This document shows, in pieces, positions 28,496-36,831 of a DNA stretch of 64,000 bases. A program made the translations under genes and the position numbers. The stretch's first letter is position 1. Every line of letters starts with the position of its first letter. Source of the stretch: Pseudomonas putida (GTDB taxonomy: Bacteria > Pseudomonadota > Gammaproteobacteria > Pseudomonadales > Pseudomonadaceae); contig NZ_CP016634.1 of assembly GCF_002741075.1 (NCBI RefSeq), forward strand, positions 5,730,411 through 5,794,410, given 5' to 3'. The notes under the pieces are model-generated. The model saw nothing but the letters and a program-made list of their open reading frames with translations, made no database searches and was not told the DNA's origin.

Positions 28496-29155
28496 TCACA
28501 CAGCGCGCTGCAACTGAGGGGCCACAGCGCGGACATTGGGATTGCTGGCGAGTGAGACGAACCGACCGGTATGGCCATCGAAGGCGTCGATGCAGCCGCT
28601 TTCGATGTCGTAGATCCAGCCATGCAGCGCCACACGCCCCTCTTCCAGGGCCAGGCGCACGGATGGGTGGGTCTGGATGTTGGCCAACTGGGCAATCACG
28701 TTCTCGCGCACCATGGCCTCGACCTTCGCCTGGGGATCCTTGTGGCTGCGCGCCTCGTTCACTACCCGGGCGGAGTCGGCGTAGCGCAGCCAGCCGGCCA
28801 CGGCAGGCATGTGGTCCAGGCACTTGCAGGTGGCGATGGCTGTCATGGCGCCGCAATCGGAGTGGCCACAAATCACGATGTCCGAGACCTGCAGCGCGGC
28901 GACGGCGTACTCCACCGAAGCCGACACACCACCGGGCTCGGGACCATAAGAAGGCACGATGTTGCCGGCGTTGCGGATGACGAACAGATCACCCGGCTCG
29001 CGCTGAGTGACCAGCTCCGGTACCAGCCGGCTGTCCGAGCAAGAGATGAACAGCGCCCGCGGGTTCTGCTGGGTGGCCAGGTTCTTGAACAGGCCCACGC
29101 GCTCGGGGAAGGCGTCTCGCTGGAATTTCAGAAAACCGTCGATGATGTCTTTCAT
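28496..29155 (-). CDS. cynT: Beta-carbonic anhydrase CynT
   Basis: A 219-residue beta-class carbonic anhydrase that restores the bicarbonate consumed by cyanase. Zinc ligands are Cys 39 and Asp 41/Arg 43 in SCSDSR and His 98 and Cys 101 in CGHSDCG, the same numbering as E. coli CynT. ATG 29155 follows GAGGAA at good spacing; the open frame reaches 29242 but that extends through the promoter. First gene of cynTS, divergent from cynR. Confidence 0.95.
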   Translation of the reverse strand: MKDIIDGFLKFQRDAFPERVGLFKNLATQQNPRALFISCSDSRLVPELVTQREPGDLFVIRNAGNIVPSYGPEPGGVSASVEYAVAALQVSDIVICGHSDCGAMTAIATCKCLDHMPAVAGWLRYADSARVVNEARSHKDPQAKVEAMVRENVIAQLANIQTHPSVRLALEEGRVALHGWIYDIESGCIDAFDGHTGRFVSLASNPNVRAVAPQLQRAV

Positions 29156-29220
29156 GGCTGATTCCTCAGGTCGCGATGCGATGAGGCAGAGGTTACGCAG
29201 CCCATTTGATAAGGTAAAAG

Positions 29221-29259
29221 TCTCATTTATGATGCACAGCATCAGATAATCTTATGAGA
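29221..29259. promoter_or_regulatory. CynR operator region
   Basis: A perfect palindrome TGATGC-ACA-GCATCA at 29230-29244 is framed by outer arms TCTCAT (29221-29226) and ATGAGA (29254-29259). It lies just upstream of cynR in the shared cynR/cynT promoter, as LysR-type operators do. Binding by CynR is inference. Confidence 0.65.
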
Positions 29260-29266
29260 TCAACAC

Positions 29267-30163
29267 ATGCTGGCTCGGCACATTCAGTACTTTCTAGCCG
29301 TGGCACAACACCAGAGCTTCACCCGCGCTGCCGCAGCCCTGCATGTTTCACAGCCGGCCCTGTCGCAGCAGGTCAGGCAGCTGGAAGAAAGCCTCGGTGC
29401 GCAGTTGTTCGACCGCTCTGGCCGCACGACCCGGCTGACCGATGCCGGAGAGGTCTATCTGCGTTATGCACAAAAGGCGTCCGAGCAATTGCAAGAAGGC
29501 AAGCGCGCCATTCATGACGTGGCTGATCTGAGCCGAGGTTCGCTGCGGGTGGCCGTCACGCCGACCTTCACCACCTACCTGGTGGGCCCATTGGTCGAAG
29601 CCTTCCACAGCCGCTATCCGAACATCACTTTGAACGTGCGCGAAATCGCCCAGGAGCACATGGAAGAACGCCTGCTGGCCGACGAGTTGGATGTGGGAAT
29701 CGCCTTCGAAGAAGTGCATGCCCAGGACATCGAAGCCTACCCGCTGCTGGTCGAAACCCTCGCCCTGGTGGTGGGTGAAAAGCATCCCCTGGCCGGGCAA
29801 CGCGCCATCGGGCCTGAGGCCTTGAATGCTGAATCGCTGATCTTGCTCAGCAGCGAGTTCGCCACCCGCGAACAGATCGACCGCTACTGCCACCAGCACA
29901 GCATTCACCCTCGCGTGTTGATGGAGGCCAACGCCATCAGCGCGGTCATCGAAGTGGTCCGTCGGACCACGCTGTCCACCCTGCTGCCCGCCACCATCGC
30001 CCTCGCCCACGACGATTTGATCGCCCTAGAGCTGGACCCGCTGCGACTCCAGCGCACCGCCGTGCTCATGCAGCGCAAGGGCGCCTACCAGAGCGCGGCG
30101 GCACGGGCGTTCATCGAACTGGCCAGGGCGGTGGCCGGAGGCTTGGAAAAGCACTCGAGTTAG
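29267..30163 (+). CDS. cynR: LysR-type regulator of the cyanate operon
   Basis: A 298-residue LysR-type activator. The winged helix is [20 protein letters not shown] (residues 2-21) with [17 protein letters not shown] next; the effector domain follows with a [11 protein letters not shown] start. Position, divergent from cynTS over a palindromic operator, matches cynR of E. coli, which turns on cynTS when cyanate is present and represses itself. Confidence 0.92.
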   Translation: MLARHIQYFLAVAQHQSFTRAAAALHVSQPALSQQVRQLEESLGAQLFDRSGRTTRLTDAGEVYLRYAQKASEQLQEGKRAIHDVADLSRGSLRVAVTPTFTTYLVGPLVEAFHSRYPNITLNVREIAQEHMEERLLADELDVGIAFEEVHAQDIEAYPLLVETLALVVGEKHPLAGQRAIGPEALNAESLILLSSEFATREQIDRYCHQHSIHPRVLMEANAISAVIEVVRRTTLSTLLPATIALAHDDLIALELDPLRLQRTAVLMQRKGAYQSAAARAFIELARAVAGGLEKHSS

Positions 30164-30207
30164 GAGGACGTAAAGGCGGCTGATTGCTTCATGAAGCCCT
30201 CTGCTGG

Positions 30208-30320
30208 TTTTCTACTGACAGGGTTCCTTTCCATGTTTCTTCGACGTAGCCTCAGAAACTGTATGACTGCGCTCAGTCGTTCCCAGCGAGACAGGAGATC
30301 ATTCGAGTGTCAGTAGAAAA
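30208..30320. repeat. 13-bp inverted repeat, third copy at the SDR start
   Basis: TTTTCTACTGACA at 30208-30220 is the exact inverse of TGTCAGTAGAAAA at 30308-30320, which ends just before the LysR gene. The same TGTCAGTAGAAAAA recurs in direct orientation at 31320-31333 as the first codons of the SDR gene. Read from the GTG at 30307 the second copy would encode MSVEKSS and stop, like a clipped copy of the SDR start (MSVEK). Confidence 0.75.
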
Positions 30321-30326
30321 ATCATC

Positions 30327-31214
30327 ATGAACAGACATTCGTCCTTGCCGCCCCTTAACGCGCTAAGGGTCTTTGAAGTGGTGACCCGCCATTTGAATTT
30401 CCGGCTGGCCGCCGAGGAACTGGGAGTGACGCAGGCTGCTGTGGCGCAGCAGATTCGAGGGCTTGAGGCGATGCTCGAATTGAAGCTGTTCGAGCGACTG
30501 CCCCGGGGGTTGCGTATGACGGATCCGGGCAGGACCTACAGCATTGCCATTCGTGAGGCCTTCGCCTTGATCAGCACGGCCACTGAGGCCCTCAAACCAG
30601 ATGATCTGGATCTTACTGTCAGTGTCACGCCTACGTTTGCGGCGAAGTGGCTGATACCTAGGCTGTCTTCGTTCTCAGTTGTGCACCCTCAGATCAATCT
30701 GCAGGTATTGGCCACAGACCGAGTTTCTCAATTCCGACCTGATGGAGCGGACCTCGCTGTTCGTTACGGACGGGCGCCTTTCGAGAACATGCTCAATGCC
30801 AAACTGCTCTTGCCTGAACGTATCGTTGCGGTAGGTAGTCCGGCATTGATTGAAAAACTCGGTAGACCCGAGAGCGTAGAGAAGCTCCAGGAATACACAC
30901 TGCTGCATGACGCACACAATTTTTGGCCAGCGTTCATTGAACAGGCCTTCGAAAGTGCCTTGCCCCTGCCCTTCAGAAATACACGGTTCAATCAGACGGT
31001 ATTAGCTATTGAGGCAGCAGCAGCAGGACAAGGGTTGGCCTTGGCTAGCTACTACTTTGTCAAAGCCGATATAGAAGCGGGCAGATTAGCGCTGGCGACG
31101 ACTCATCAGATGAGTTTGGAGAAAGCCTACTACTTGGTCTGGCCACGAAACGCTCATCAGCCGGCGGCCCTTGAAACGGTGCGGGAATGGCTCATGGAGC
31201 AAGCCAGCCTATAA
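30327..31214 (+). CDS. LysR-type regulator (GcvA-like)
   Basis: A 295-residue LysR-type regulator of the GcvA/AmpR branch: LPPLNALRVFEVVTRHLNFR starts the helix-turn-helix, followed by LGVTQAAVAQQIRGLE. The effector domain has the typical DLDLTVSVTPTFAAKWLIPR. It opens an AT-richer cluster that continues with an SDR oxidoreductase, an FMN split-barrel protein and RidA, which it may control. The regulated signal is unknown. A 13-bp inverted repeat lies just upstream. Confidence 0.88.
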   Translation: MNRHSSLPPLNALRVFEVVTRHLNFRLAAEELGVTQAAVAQQIRGLEAMLELKLFERLPRGLRMTDPGRTYSIAIREAFALISTATEALKPDDLDLTVSVTPTFAAKWLIPRLSSFSVVHPQINLQVLATDRVSQFRPDGADLAVRYGRAPFENMLNAKLLLPERIVAVGSPALIEKLGRPESVEKLQEYTLLHDAHNFWPAFIEQAFESALPLPFRNTRFNQTVLAIEAAAAGQGLALASYYFVKADIEAGRLALATTHQMSLEKAYYLVWPRNAHQPAALETVREWLMEQASL

Positions 31215-31318
31215 AAAATCTACTGAATTGAAGAAGTGTTGATGTCTCTCTGCTGAGTGCTGGGCGGTGCTAGTCTCAATTCACCAACAACCCATCCACG
31301 CCTCACTCAGGAGGATGT

Positions 31319-32023
31319 ATGTCAGTAGAAAAAGTAGCAATCGTCACTGCCGGCGGCAGCGGCATGGGGGCAGCAGCAGCACGTCGACTGGCTGCTGATG
31401 GCTTCAAGGTCGGTATCCTTTCGTCCTCAGGCAAAGGGGAAGCACTGGCGCAAGAACTGGGAGGTATTGGGGTAACCGGTAGTAACCAGTCCAACGAAGA
31501 CCTGCAACGCCTGGTCGACGCAGTCATTCAAAAATGGGGTCGTATCGACGTTCTGGTAAACAGCGCCGGTCACGGCCCTCGTGCGCCGATTCTCGAGATC
31601 AGCGATGAGGATTGGCATAAGGGTATGGAAACATACCTGCTCAATGTGATCCGCCCTACGCGACTGGTGACGCCATACATGCAGCGTCAGAACGGCGGTG
31701 CGATCATCAATATTTCTACTGCCTGGGTGTTCGAGCCAAGCGAACTCTTCCCAACCTCTGCAGTGTTCCGTGCCGGCCTGGCGTCGTTTAGCAAAATCTT
31801 TGCTGACAAGTATGCTGCCGACAACATTCGCATCAACAACGTGCTGCCTGGTTGGATCGACAGCCTCCCAGCGACAGAAGAGCGCCGTGACGGTGTGCCG
31901 CTCAAGCGCTATGGCACCAGTGAAGAGATTGCCGCCACTATCGCCTTCCTGGCGAGCGAAGGGGCCGCCTACATTACCGGCCAGAACATCAAGGTCGATG
32001 GCGGGGTTACACGCAGCGTCTGA
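31319..32023 (+). CDS. Divergent short-chain dehydrogenase/reductase
   Basis: A 234-residue Rossmann-fold SDR. The cofactor loop reads TAGGSGMG (residues 10-17), NSAG is at 81-84, and Ser 133 (NIST) holds the place of the catalytic serine. The usual YxxxK motif is missing: aligned on RAGLASFSK, the positions read Ser 147 and Arg 151. NNVLPGWIDSLP follows. It may be a non-standard oxidoreductase or a binding protein. ATG 31319 has a fine AGGAGG upstream. Lower GC than the flanking core genes. Confidence 0.88.
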   Translation: MSVEKVAIVTAGGSGMGAAAARRLAADGFKVGILSSSGKGEALAQELGGIGVTGSNQSNEDLQRLVDAVIQKWGRIDVLVNSAGHGPRAPILEISDEDWHKGMETYLLNVIRPTRLVTPYMQRQNGGAIINISTAWVFEPSELFPTSAVFRAGLASFSKIFADKYAADNIRINNVLPGWIDSLPATEERRDGVPLKRYGTSEEIAATIAFLASEGAAYITGQNIKVDGGVTRSV

Positions 32024-32031
32024 GTGCCTCC

Positions 32032-32060
32032 GGGCCGCACGCAGTACGCGGCCCTTTTTC
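32032..32060 (+). terminator. Terminator after the SDR gene
   Basis: GGGCCGC, a 9-base loop, GCGGCCC and then TTTTTC, beginning eight bases past the SDR stop. It would end or attenuate transcription before the downstream two genes. Confidence 0.8.
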
Positions 32061-32076
32061 ATTTTGGGCGATTGCC

Positions 32077-32631
32077 ATGCTTGATCTGATATTGGCTAAG
32101 GTATGGTCAAATTTATCTATACCTGTTGGCGATATTCCAAATCCATTTCGCTTGATGCAACTGGCAACCGTCAATACTGAAGGGCAACCTAAGGTAAGCA
32201 CTGTTGTCTTGCGACAGGCGGATGAGTCTACGAAGTCGATCATCTTTTATGTGGACAAACGGTCGGCGAAGCTTGCAGAGATACTGGCCGAACCTAGAGT
32301 CGGTATTACCTCCGTCGACCCGTCTGGCACGCGTCAACTTCGGATTGAAGGCCTAGGTAAACCGTTGTCGGATGTGTCGCTTCTTGCCAAGCACTGGGAG
32401 CAGGCACGAGGAAGAACTCAAGCGCTCTTTCGCCATGGGCGCATACCAGGTGAAGCGATTTCTTTACCTTCAACAGCCTATGAAACGCACATGGATGGCT
32501 TCAAAAATTTCGCGTTACTGGCTGTCCAACTAAGACAAATAGAGTGGCTCGATCTTACCCAGGATATCCACCAGCGGGCACGCTTCATTTTGCAAGGCGA
32601 GCATTGGCAGGCCGGCTGGATCGCCCCCTAA
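32077..32631 (+). CDS. Pyridoxamine 5'-phosphate oxidase-like FMN protein
   Basis: A 184-residue split-barrel flavoprotein of the PNPOx-like group. NPFRLMQLATVNTEGQPKVS and the later FYVDKRSAKLAEI (FMN phosphate contacts) are typical, and a C-terminal WLDLTQDIHQRARF matches the dimer tail. It is shorter than PdxH and lacks its full substrate loop, so its substrate is unknown. It starts 17 bases after the SDR terminator and 16 bases before ridA-like. Confidence 0.8.
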   Translation: MLDLILAKVWSNLSIPVGDIPNPFRLMQLATVNTEGQPKVSTVVLRQADESTKSIIFYVDKRSAKLAEILAEPRVGITSVDPSGTRQLRIEGLGKPLSDVSLLAKHWEQARGRTQALFRHGRIPGEAISLPSTAYETHMDGFKNFALLAVQLRQIEWLDLTQDIHQRARFILQGEHWQAGWIAP

Positions 32632-32647
32632 GACAGGATCAATTTAA

Positions 32648-33040
32648 ATGAGCAGAATCGCTATCCACAGTGATCAGGCGCCGAAAGCTATCGGCCCGTA
32701 TTCGCAAGCAGTCCACATGGGTGAATTGGTTTTCCTGACAGGGCAAATCGCGCTTCATCCTGAAAAGATGGAGTTAGCTCAGGGGATTGAAGCCCAAACC
32801 ATCCAGGTGCTCGAGAACCTCCAAGCCGTAGCAAAAGCCGCAGGCGGTAGTTTCTCGGACGTTGGAAAACTCACCATTTACCTGACGGACCTCTCGCACT
32901 TCGGTGTCGTGAACGAAATCATGAGCCGTTATTTCGAGGCCCCTTTCCCCGCACGCGCTACCGTGGGGGTTTCCGCCCTCGCGTTGAATGCATTGGTAGC
33001 AATTGACGCCATTCTGGTACTTCCTCAAAAAACTGGGTAA
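32648..33040 (+). CDS. RidA-family deaminase
   Basis: A 130-residue RidA (YjgF/UK114) family protein. Archetypal RidA hydrolyses reactive enamine/imine products of pyridoxal-phosphate enzymes. The catalytic arginine is present in FPARATVGVSAL (about residue 105), with GPYSQAV and FLTGQI near the N-terminus. Several paralogues exist in pseudomonads, so this may act on a pathway-specific imine; the SDR and flavoprotein upstream fit a small amine/imine pathway, but that is inference. AGGA precedes ATG 32648. Confidence 0.9.
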   Translation: MSRIAIHSDQAPKAIGPYSQAVHMGELVFLTGQIALHPEKMELAQGIEAQTIQVLENLQAVAKAAGGSFSDVGKLTIYLTDLSHFGVVNEIMSRYFEAPFPARATVGVSALALNALVAIDAILVLPQKTG

Positions 33041-33138
33041 TCCACCCGCTCTCTTACCGACAAATTTCAGTTCAGCACTGGGCAGCGATCGCGTCTTCTG
33101 CCCACGTGAATCACTCTCGATTGTGGCAGGGCAAATAG

Positions 33139-34782
33139 ATGGCCAAGGCAGCCGATCTCGTTGTGCAATGTTTGGAAAGTGAAGGCGTCGAGTATGTGTT
33201 CGGCATTCCCGGCGAGGAAAACCTCGACCTGCTGGAATCCCTGCGCAAGTCGAAGATCAAGCTGGTCCTGACCCGTCATGAGCAATCCGCGGGCTTCATG
33301 GCCGCCACCTACGGCCGCCTGACCGGCAAGACCGGCGTCAGCCTGTCGACCCTCGGCCCTGGTGCCACCAACCTGGTGACCGCCAGCGCCTACGCCTACC
33401 TGGGCGGTATGCCGATGATGATGATCACCGGCCAAAAGCCGATCAAGAAGTCCAAGCAGGGCCGGTTCCAGATCATCGATGTGTGCGGCATGATGGACCC
33501 CATCACCAAGTACACCCACCAGTTCGCCTCGGCCGACAACATCCCGGCCCGCATGCGCGAAGCCTTCCGCCTGGCTGAAGAAGAAAAGCCAGGCGCTGTG
33601 CACCTGGAACTGCCGGAAGACATCGCCGCCGAGCAGACCGATGCCATGCCGATCCAGCCCAGCCTGCACCGTCGCCCGCTGGCCGAGCACGTGGCCATCG
33701 AAGCGGCCGTCGAGAAACTGCGCACCGCCCGCAGCCCGATCCTGGTGATCGGCGCCGGTGCCAACCGCAAGATGACCGCCAAGGTTCTCAAGCAACTGAT
33801 CGACAAGACGGGCATTCCATTCGTCACCACCCAGCTGGGCAAAGGTGTGGTGGACGAGCGCCATCCAAGCTTCCTGGGCAACGCCGCGCTGTCGTCCGGC
33901 GACTTCGTGCACCGCGCCATCGAAGCGGCCGACCTGATCATCAACATCGGCCACGACGTCATCGAGAAACCGCCATTCTTCATGGTGCGTGGCGGTACCG
34001 AGGTCATCCACGTCAACTTCCGCTCCGCTGAAGTCGACGCCGTGTACTTCCCGCAGATCGAAGTGATCGGCGACATCGCCAACGCCGTCTGGCAGATTGC
34101 CGAAGGCCTGGGCGACACCTCGCATTGGGACTTCACCCGCCTGCTGGCGATCCGCGAAGCCAACGAAGCGCAGATCGCCGAAGGCAAGGACGACGACCGC
34201 TTCCCGGTGTACCCGCAGCGTCTGGTCGCCGACATCCGCCGCGTCCTGCCGTCCGAAGGCATCGTGGCCCTGGACAACGGCATCTACAAGATCTGGTTCG
34301 CCCGCAACTACAAGGCCCACAAGCCCAACACCGTGCTGCTGGACAATGCCCTGGCGACCATGGGCGCCGGCCTGCCGTCGGCCATGGCGGCGCACCTGGT
34401 GTACCCGGACCGTCCGGTCATCTCGGTGTGCGGTGATGGCGGCTTCATGATGAACAGCCAGGAGCTGGAAACCGCAGTCCGCCTGGGCATGCACATCACC
34501 GTGGTGATCCTGCGTGACGACGGCTACGGCATGATCCGCTGGAAGCAGGCCAACATGGGCTTCACCGACTTCGGCCTGGATTACGGCAACCCAGACTTCG
34601 TCAAGTACGCCGAAGCCTACGGTGCCAACGGTCACCGCGTCGAAAGCGCCGAAGGCCTGCTGCCGCTGCTCGAGCACTGCATCAAGACCCCGGGCGTACA
34701 CGTGATCGACTGCCCGGTGGACTACAGCGAGAACGACCGCATCTTGAACATGGATCTTCGCGAGCGCAGCGCGGCGGTGTAA
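33139..34782 (+). CDS. Acetolactate synthase, catabolic (AlsS-like)
   Basis: A 547-residue thiamine-diphosphate enzyme that joins two pyruvates to acetolactate. The TPP-activating Glu lies in TRHEQSAGFMAATYGRLTG (near residue 48); GRFQIIDVCGMMDPITKYTH is typical of the AlsS/catabolic group; the TPP/Mg site begins GDGGFMMNSQELETA. The usual NN end of the GDG...NN motif reads RDDGYGM here, with Asp as metal ligand. No ilvH-type regulatory subunit is adjacent, again catabolic-like. It is GC-rich like the core, unlike the genes on both sides. Confidence 0.88.
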   Translation: MAKAADLVVQCLESEGVEYVFGIPGEENLDLLESLRKSKIKLVLTRHEQSAGFMAATYGRLTGKTGVSLSTLGPGATNLVTASAYAYLGGMPMMMITGQKPIKKSKQGRFQIIDVCGMMDPITKYTHQFASADNIPARMREAFRLAEEEKPGAVHLELPEDIAAEQTDAMPIQPSLHRRPLAEHVAIEAAVEKLRTARSPILVIGAGANRKMTAKVLKQLIDKTGIPFVTTQLGKGVVDERHPSFLGNAALSSGDFVHRAIEAADLIINIGHDVIEKPPFFMVRGGTEVIHVNFRSAEVDAVYFPQIEVIGDIANAVWQIAEGLGDTSHWDFTRLLAIREANEAQIAEGKDDDRFPVYPQRLVADIRRVLPSEGIVALDNGIYKIWFARNYKAHKPNTVLLDNALATMGAGLPSAMAAHLVYPDRPVISVCGDGGFMMNSQELETAVRLGMHITVVILRDDGYGMIRWKQANMGFTDFGLDYGNPDFVKYAEAYGANGHRVESAEGLLPLLEHCIKTPGVHVIDCPVDYSENDRILNMDLRERSAAV

Positions 34783-34794
34783 AGGCCAGACCTA

Positions 34795-34949
34795 GGGTCT
34801 GTATGAAAAGTCTTGAGACGAAGGTCAGGCAAGGCGAAAACAGCCGAGGAACGGTCGGAGTCGCGCTCGACTTTACGGGTTGTAAATGAGCATTCCGAGG
34901 CTGTTTTCAACGCAGCATCACCGAGTATCAAGGCTTTTCGTACAGAGCC
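34795..34949. mobile_element. 155-bp MITE with IS5-like termini
   Basis: Left end GGGTCTGTATGAAAAGTCTT and the inverse of the right end, GGCTCTGTACGAAAAGCCTT, match at 21 of 25 positions over the full 25-bp termini. Each end abuts CTAG (34792-34795 and 34949-34952), consistent with the TA or YTAR target of IS5-group elements; the exact border within CTAG is ambiguous. No transposase is inside, so it is a non-autonomous miniature element. It lies 12 bases after the acetolactate synthase stop. Confidence 0.82.
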
Positions 34950-34957
34950 TAGAGACG

Positions 34958-34985
34958 GTAAGCCCCCGTAGATACGGGGGCTTAC
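34958..34985 (+). terminator. Hairpin, likely displaced terminator
   Basis: GTAAGCCCCCGTA-GA-TACGGGGGCTTAC is a perfect 13-bp stem just right of the MITE. Few T follow, but it is the best candidate for the end of the acetolactate synthase transcript, now separated from the gene by the MITE. Confidence 0.55.
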
Positions 34986-35090
34986 GCGTTGTGTAAAACA
35001 TCCTTCCATACAGCCATGCTGGATCTTGAGAATTAAAACTGTCGCGGGAAGCCCATGAAATCCGAGGCCTGCTACCTTGCGCGGGTGAAG

Positions 35091-35118
35091 CGATCAAGGT
35101 TTTTCGCACAGACTTATA
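35091..35118. mobile_element. Decayed solo terminus of the same element family
   Basis: GATCAAGGTTTTTCGCACAG at 35092-35111 resembles the right end of the nearby MITE (TATCAAGGCTTTTCGTACAG), in the same orientation. No matching left end is seen, so it is a relic. It lies at the left border of the envelope-modification genes. Confidence 0.6.
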
Positions 35119-35968
35119 GGTTGCTTGTATCGGCAGTAGTTGAGGGCGCGTTGAAGACAGATACCGATTGCCTATGGCTTGAGGTTTCCGACCCAGCTTG
35201 CAACGCCAGGCGACCGAAAAAGCCTAGAGCAGTCGCCCATGTGGTCAGCCAGACAAAAATACCCGCCCAAAAGGTATGCGACATGTAGTGCCAGCCCTGA
35301 AGCACACGGGTCGTCCCATAGACAAAGCCGATCATTAAGATAGCTAGCAGTAACTTGCGCGCGTGCGGCCAGCGATGGCGTAGGGCGACAAAATACAGTG
35401 CCAGTAGTGTGAAACCGCTTGAGGCATGCCCACCAGGCCAGCAACGGCCATCTCCCGCTTTTTCCAGCCAGTTGAAGTTACTGAACCATTCGAAGTGTGG
35501 ATGCTGACCGCCGTACAGTGTGGTTTCTACAGGACAATAAACGCCCGTATGGCTTTTTAGGTAGTGAATCACGCCCGTGGACAAGGCAAATGCGACAACG
35601 ATGAAGAGAAAATCACGACGATAGCGTGTGGTGAAACGCAATAAAGGGGCAATTCGAGTCGTGACCAGGAGGCGTGTCAAGGGCGCCTGAGGAGCATTCG
35701 AGAAACGAGGCCATACGAACGACAGTATTGCTCCGATAACTGCTAACTCACCGGTCCAGTCAGGCAATATCCTGGGCCATTTATGGGTGATCTTTTCAAA
35801 CCAATCATTATGCAGTAATGGAAATTGCCCAGTTGCCGGGTCAAGTAACATATTGCTGATCATCCGGTCAGCTTCGGTAAGATCGAAAAAAATAAACACG
35901 GCCAGGGCCAACAACAGTGGCACGCCCAAATTGGCCCAGTAAAAGGAGGTGCGAGGGGGGAGTTGCAT
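35114..35968 (-). CDS. PAP2-family lipid phosphatase
   Basis: A 284-residue integral-membrane PAP2 phosphatase with about six spans. Motifs: KSHTGVYCPVE (phosphate motif 1, with CP instead of RP), GGHASSGF (motif 2) and TRVLQGWHYMSHTFWAG (motif 3, with His in place of the usual last Asp). This variant type is seen beside phosphoethanolamine transferases, where it may remove lipid phosphates or recycle diacylglycerol. ATG 35968 (MQLPPRTSFYW) has GGGA upstream and starts 2 bases after the stop of the preceding gene. Confidence 0.85.
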   Translation of the reverse strand: MQLPPRTSFYWANLGVPLLLALAVFIFFDLTEADRMISNMLLDPATGQFPLLHNDWFEKITHKWPRILPDWTGELAVIGAILSFVWPRFSNAPQAPLTRLLVTTRIAPLLRFTTRYRRDFLFIVVAFALSTGVIHYLKSHTGVYCPVETTLYGGQHPHFEWFSNFNWLEKAGDGRCWPGGHASSGFTLLALYFVALRHRWPHARKLLLAILMIGFVYGTTRVLQGWHYMSHTFWAGIFVWLTTWATALGFFGRLALQAGSETSSHRQSVSVFNAPSTTADTSNL

Positions 35969-35970
35969 GC

Positions 35971-36657
35971 TTAGTTCCCTGCGTGAGTGGTCAGGTTGCG
36001 CCATTTGTTGGCATTTATCTGGCCCAAGATTCGGGCCTTACCGCTCATGTCCACCGTGACAAACAACGCGCTGGCATAAGCGCTGGCACGCTCATAGGCA
36101 GGAACGTGCAAGGAGCGCTCCAATTGATCGATGCAACCACTATGGGTAATCAGCACCATGTTGTGACCAGGGTGCTTATTGTTGAGGGCATTGCTGGAAA
36201 AATGGTTATCGCATTGGTTGAGCCAGTACTGAGTGGGAATGGCCTCGTTAAAAATAAAACGTGCGGTTTGTTGTGTACGTATCTCAGGGCTACTGAGCAT
36301 CTGAACATTTTGTAAACCTAGGGAGCGAATACCTTTGCCCACCTCGGCTGCCACTTGGCTACCGGCAACCGTAATACCTGTGTGGTCATTCAAGCAGGCA
36401 TTGTGAGAGCGATCGCAGCGCTCGGCGTGGCGAATCAGAACGAGAACGTTACCTTTGGCCCATTCAGCATAGAGCCCGCTACTCAAGGCCTGCTGCTCAT
36501 TGACCACGTCTCGGACATGTGTCCGCGTTGAGCACCACGCGCAGATCAGTACGACCGCAGCCAGGAAACCGAATGCGACAGCCAGAACTTTGCTGAATGA
36601 CCCTATGGACTGGGTTAAGCGGTGGCCAGTTGGGAGAGCTACGAGCTCTTGCCGCAT
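35971..36657 (-). CDS. Ais-like histidine phosphatase, membrane-anchored
   Basis: A 228-residue protein with one N-terminal membrane anchor (VLAVAFGFLAAVVLICAW, about 24-41) and a periplasmic histidine phosphatase domain. The catalytic RHG-type motif is VLIRHAERCD (Arg 76, His 77), with a second THSGC motif near 180. It resembles Ais, which removes a phosphate from the LPS core heptose II in enterobacteria and is PmrA-controlled there. Next to eptA this fits LPS remodelling. ATG 36657 follows CGGAGTG. Confidence 0.82.
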   Translation of the reverse strand: MRQELVALPTGHRLTQSIGSFSKVLAVAFGFLAAVVLICAWCSTRTHVRDVVNEQQALSSGLYAEWAKGNVLVLIRHAERCDRSHNACLNDHTGITVAGSQVAAEVGKGIRSLGLQNVQMLSSPEIRTQQTARFIFNEAIPTQYWLNQCDNHFSSNALNNKHPGHNMVLITHSGCIDQLERSLHVPAYERASAYASALFVTVDMSGKARILGQINANKWRNLTTHAGN

Positions 36658-36831
36658 AGGATCACTCCGAATTCAGGATGGGGATTCGCAGCATTCATGT
36701 AGGCTGCGAATATCCGGTCATCGTAAAGACCAACCTGTCGGAGGCGAGTGAAGCGGATGTGAAAAAAACCTTGGCTATGCTTGAGCACTATTAAGCACAT
36801 GCACGAGCAAAACAACGAGAGCTTATTAGGC

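Noticed and set aside
26501..30163. Horizontally acquired cyanate operon
   Set aside because: Codon use and GC look like the core, the order lpd3-cynTS-cynR is tidy and no mobile-element traces flank it.
34428..34530. Acetolactate synthase inactive because the NN of the TPP motif is missing
   Set aside because: The second Asn is replaced by Asp, a workable Mg ligand, and the rest of the active site is intact.
34918..35109. 63-codon minus-strand frame over the MITE and hairpin
   Set aside because: It crosses the element border and the hairpin, has no ribosome site and no family resemblance.
35533..35545. GACAATAAACGC in the PAP2 gene as the other Tn7-like end
   Set aside because: It lies inside a conserved phosphatase motif region, matches for nine bases only and lacks the second block.
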